64,000 nt of DNA. Origin: Chachezhania sediminis (GTDB lineage: Bacteria > Pseudomonadota > Alphaproteobacteria > Rhodobacterales > Rhodobacteraceae). Positions 63,208-64,000 of this stretch are shown here, in pieces (position 1 is the first letter of the stretch; every line of letters begins with the position of its first letter). The DNA lies in assembly GCF_009765275.1 (NCBI RefSeq), contig NZ_VOPH01000002.1, positions 310,001 to 374,000 of the forward strand, written 5' to 3'. Under the pieces are notes generated by a model, which worked only from the letters and a program-made list of their open reading frames with translations, was not told the DNA's origin and ran no database searches. Both the position numbers and the translations under genes were made by a program.

Positions 63208-64000
63208 GCCGCGCAAATGTGAACCTGATCCTGGGCACGCTTCTGGTGGCCGCCCTGGGCGGCTTGGCGCTTCTGGCGCTGGTCTGGACGCCCTATGACG
63301 TGAACGTCATGAACATCGCCGGCAAGCTGAAGCCGCCGTCGGCGGAACACTGGCTGGGCACCGACCAGCTGGGCCGGGACATCCTGTCGATGATCATGGT
63401 GGGGGCCGGAACATCCATCACCGTGGCCGCGCTGGCCGTGGCGGTGGGGCTGGTCTTCGGCATCCCGCTGGGCCTGCTGGCCGCCGCGCACAAGGGCGGG
63501 CTGATCGACGAAACGATCATGCGCCTGAACGACGTGGTCTTTGCCTTCCCCTTCCTGTGCCTGGCGATCCTGATCACCGCGGTGCTGGGCGCATCGGCCG
63601 GCAACGCCGTGCTGGCCTTCGGCATCTTCAACATCCCCGTCTTCGCCCGGGTTACCCGCGGCGGCGCCCTGTCGCTGTGGGAACGTGAATTCATCATGTC
63701 TGCACAGGTGTCGGGCAAGGGCGTGGCGCGCATCTCGGCCGAACATATCCTGCCCAACGTGCTGAACCTGCTGATCGTGCAAGGCACCATCCAGTTCGCG
63801 CTTGGCATCCAGGTCGAGGCCGCGCTGTCCTTCATCGGCCTTGGCGTCCAGCCGCCCACGCCGTCGCTGGGCCGGATGCTGGCCGATGCCCAGACGCTGG
63901 TCACGCTGGCGCCGCACATGGCGATCTTCCCGGGCATGGCGATCATCCTGATCGTCCTGGGCCTGAACCTGATGGGCGACGGCCTGCGCGATCTTCTGGA
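63204..64000 (+). CDS. ABC importer permease, DppC/OppC type (3' end outside window)
   Basis: Partial; starts ATG 63204 overlapping the previous stop and stays open to the window edge (265 codons). LGTDQLGRDILSMIMVGAGTSI is the DppC signature, EAA loop SAQVSGKGVARISAEHILPNVL, and LSFIGLGVQPPTPSLGRMLADA follows. Pairs with the DppB-type permease; the ATPases would lie beyond the window. Confidence 0.93.
   Translation, partial: MSRANVNLILGTLLVAALGGLALLALVWTPYDVNVMNIAGKLKPPSAEHWLGTDQLGRDILSMIMVGAGTSITVAALAVAVGLVFGIPLGLLAAAHKGGLIDETIMRLNDVVFAFPFLCLAILITAVLGASAGNAVLAFGIFNIPVFARVTRGGALSLWEREFIMSAQVSGKGVARISAEHILPNVLNLLIVQGTIQFALGIQVEAALSFIGLGVQPPTPSLGRMLADAQTLVTLAPHMAIFPGMAIILIVLGLNLMGDGLRDLL

Noticed and set aside
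1-64000. CRISPR array, prophage or insertion sequence
   Set aside because: No evenly spaced direct repeats, transposase, integrase or phage structural genes were seen; the repeated sequences are inverted-arm elements without an encoded protein.

Overview
The window is GC-rich, tightly packed bacterial chromosome from an alphaproteobacterium, most likely a member of the Rhodobacteraceae (Roseobacter/Rhodobacter relatives). The evidence is gene order plus protein type: hemW-parB-parA-rsmG-mnmG-mnmE-rho-hemJ on one side of a gene-free segment and maf-aroE-coaE-dnaQ-(Smr-mltA-Tim44-fxsA)-secB on the other is the usual arrangement around an alphaproteobacterial replication origin. A regB / senC-regA redox-regulation locus is also typical of this family. 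No species is named, because no search could be run.

Layout. 1-9 kb: the partitioning and tRNA-modification block on the minus strand, with two perfect parS sites inside coding sequence. 8.9-9.3 kb: a gene-free, DnaA-box-bearing stretch that is the best oriC candidate. 9.3-20.5 kb: maf-aroE-coaE-dnaQ, a Smr/MltA/Tim44 operon, fxsA, secB, a lipoprotein hydrolase, hslVU, a thioesterase and trxA. 20.5-31 kb: a long minus-strand operon (PAS protein, tsaE, amgK, murU, addB, addA), covering tRNA t6A synthesis, muropeptide recycling and double-strand-break repair. 31-34 kb: regB, senC, regA. 34-42 kb: sufE, and glutamate synthase gltB/gltD separated by two GFA/CENP-V genes. 42-44.9 kb: uppP with a small secreted protein, an NDUFA9-like protein and tRNA-Leu(CAG). 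45-52.9 kb: an exopolysaccharide-export island (ExoY-like transferase, YjbH, YjbF, a tiny Gly-rich secreted protein and a Wza-like lipoprotein) with unusually long non-coding gaps. 52.9-64 kb: monomeric isocitrate dehydrogenase, glpD-glpK and a peptide-type ABC importer whose binding-protein gene is separated from its permeases; the second permease runs off the window end.

Nothing here is an obvious prophage, insertion sequence or CRISPR array. The signals most worth a second look are: (i) a family of modular inverted-repeat elements, six copies, each at the 3' end of at least one gene; (ii) the oriC/parS architecture; (iii) a perfect CtrA-type box in front of a PAS protein that has no kinase domain and sits beside tsaE; (iv) the compact YjbE/F/H-like polysaccharide export island with CtrA-like half-sites and palindromes in its long leaders. 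All functional calls are from motif and context reading; starts were moved where a ribosome binding site, signal peptide or overlap supported it.
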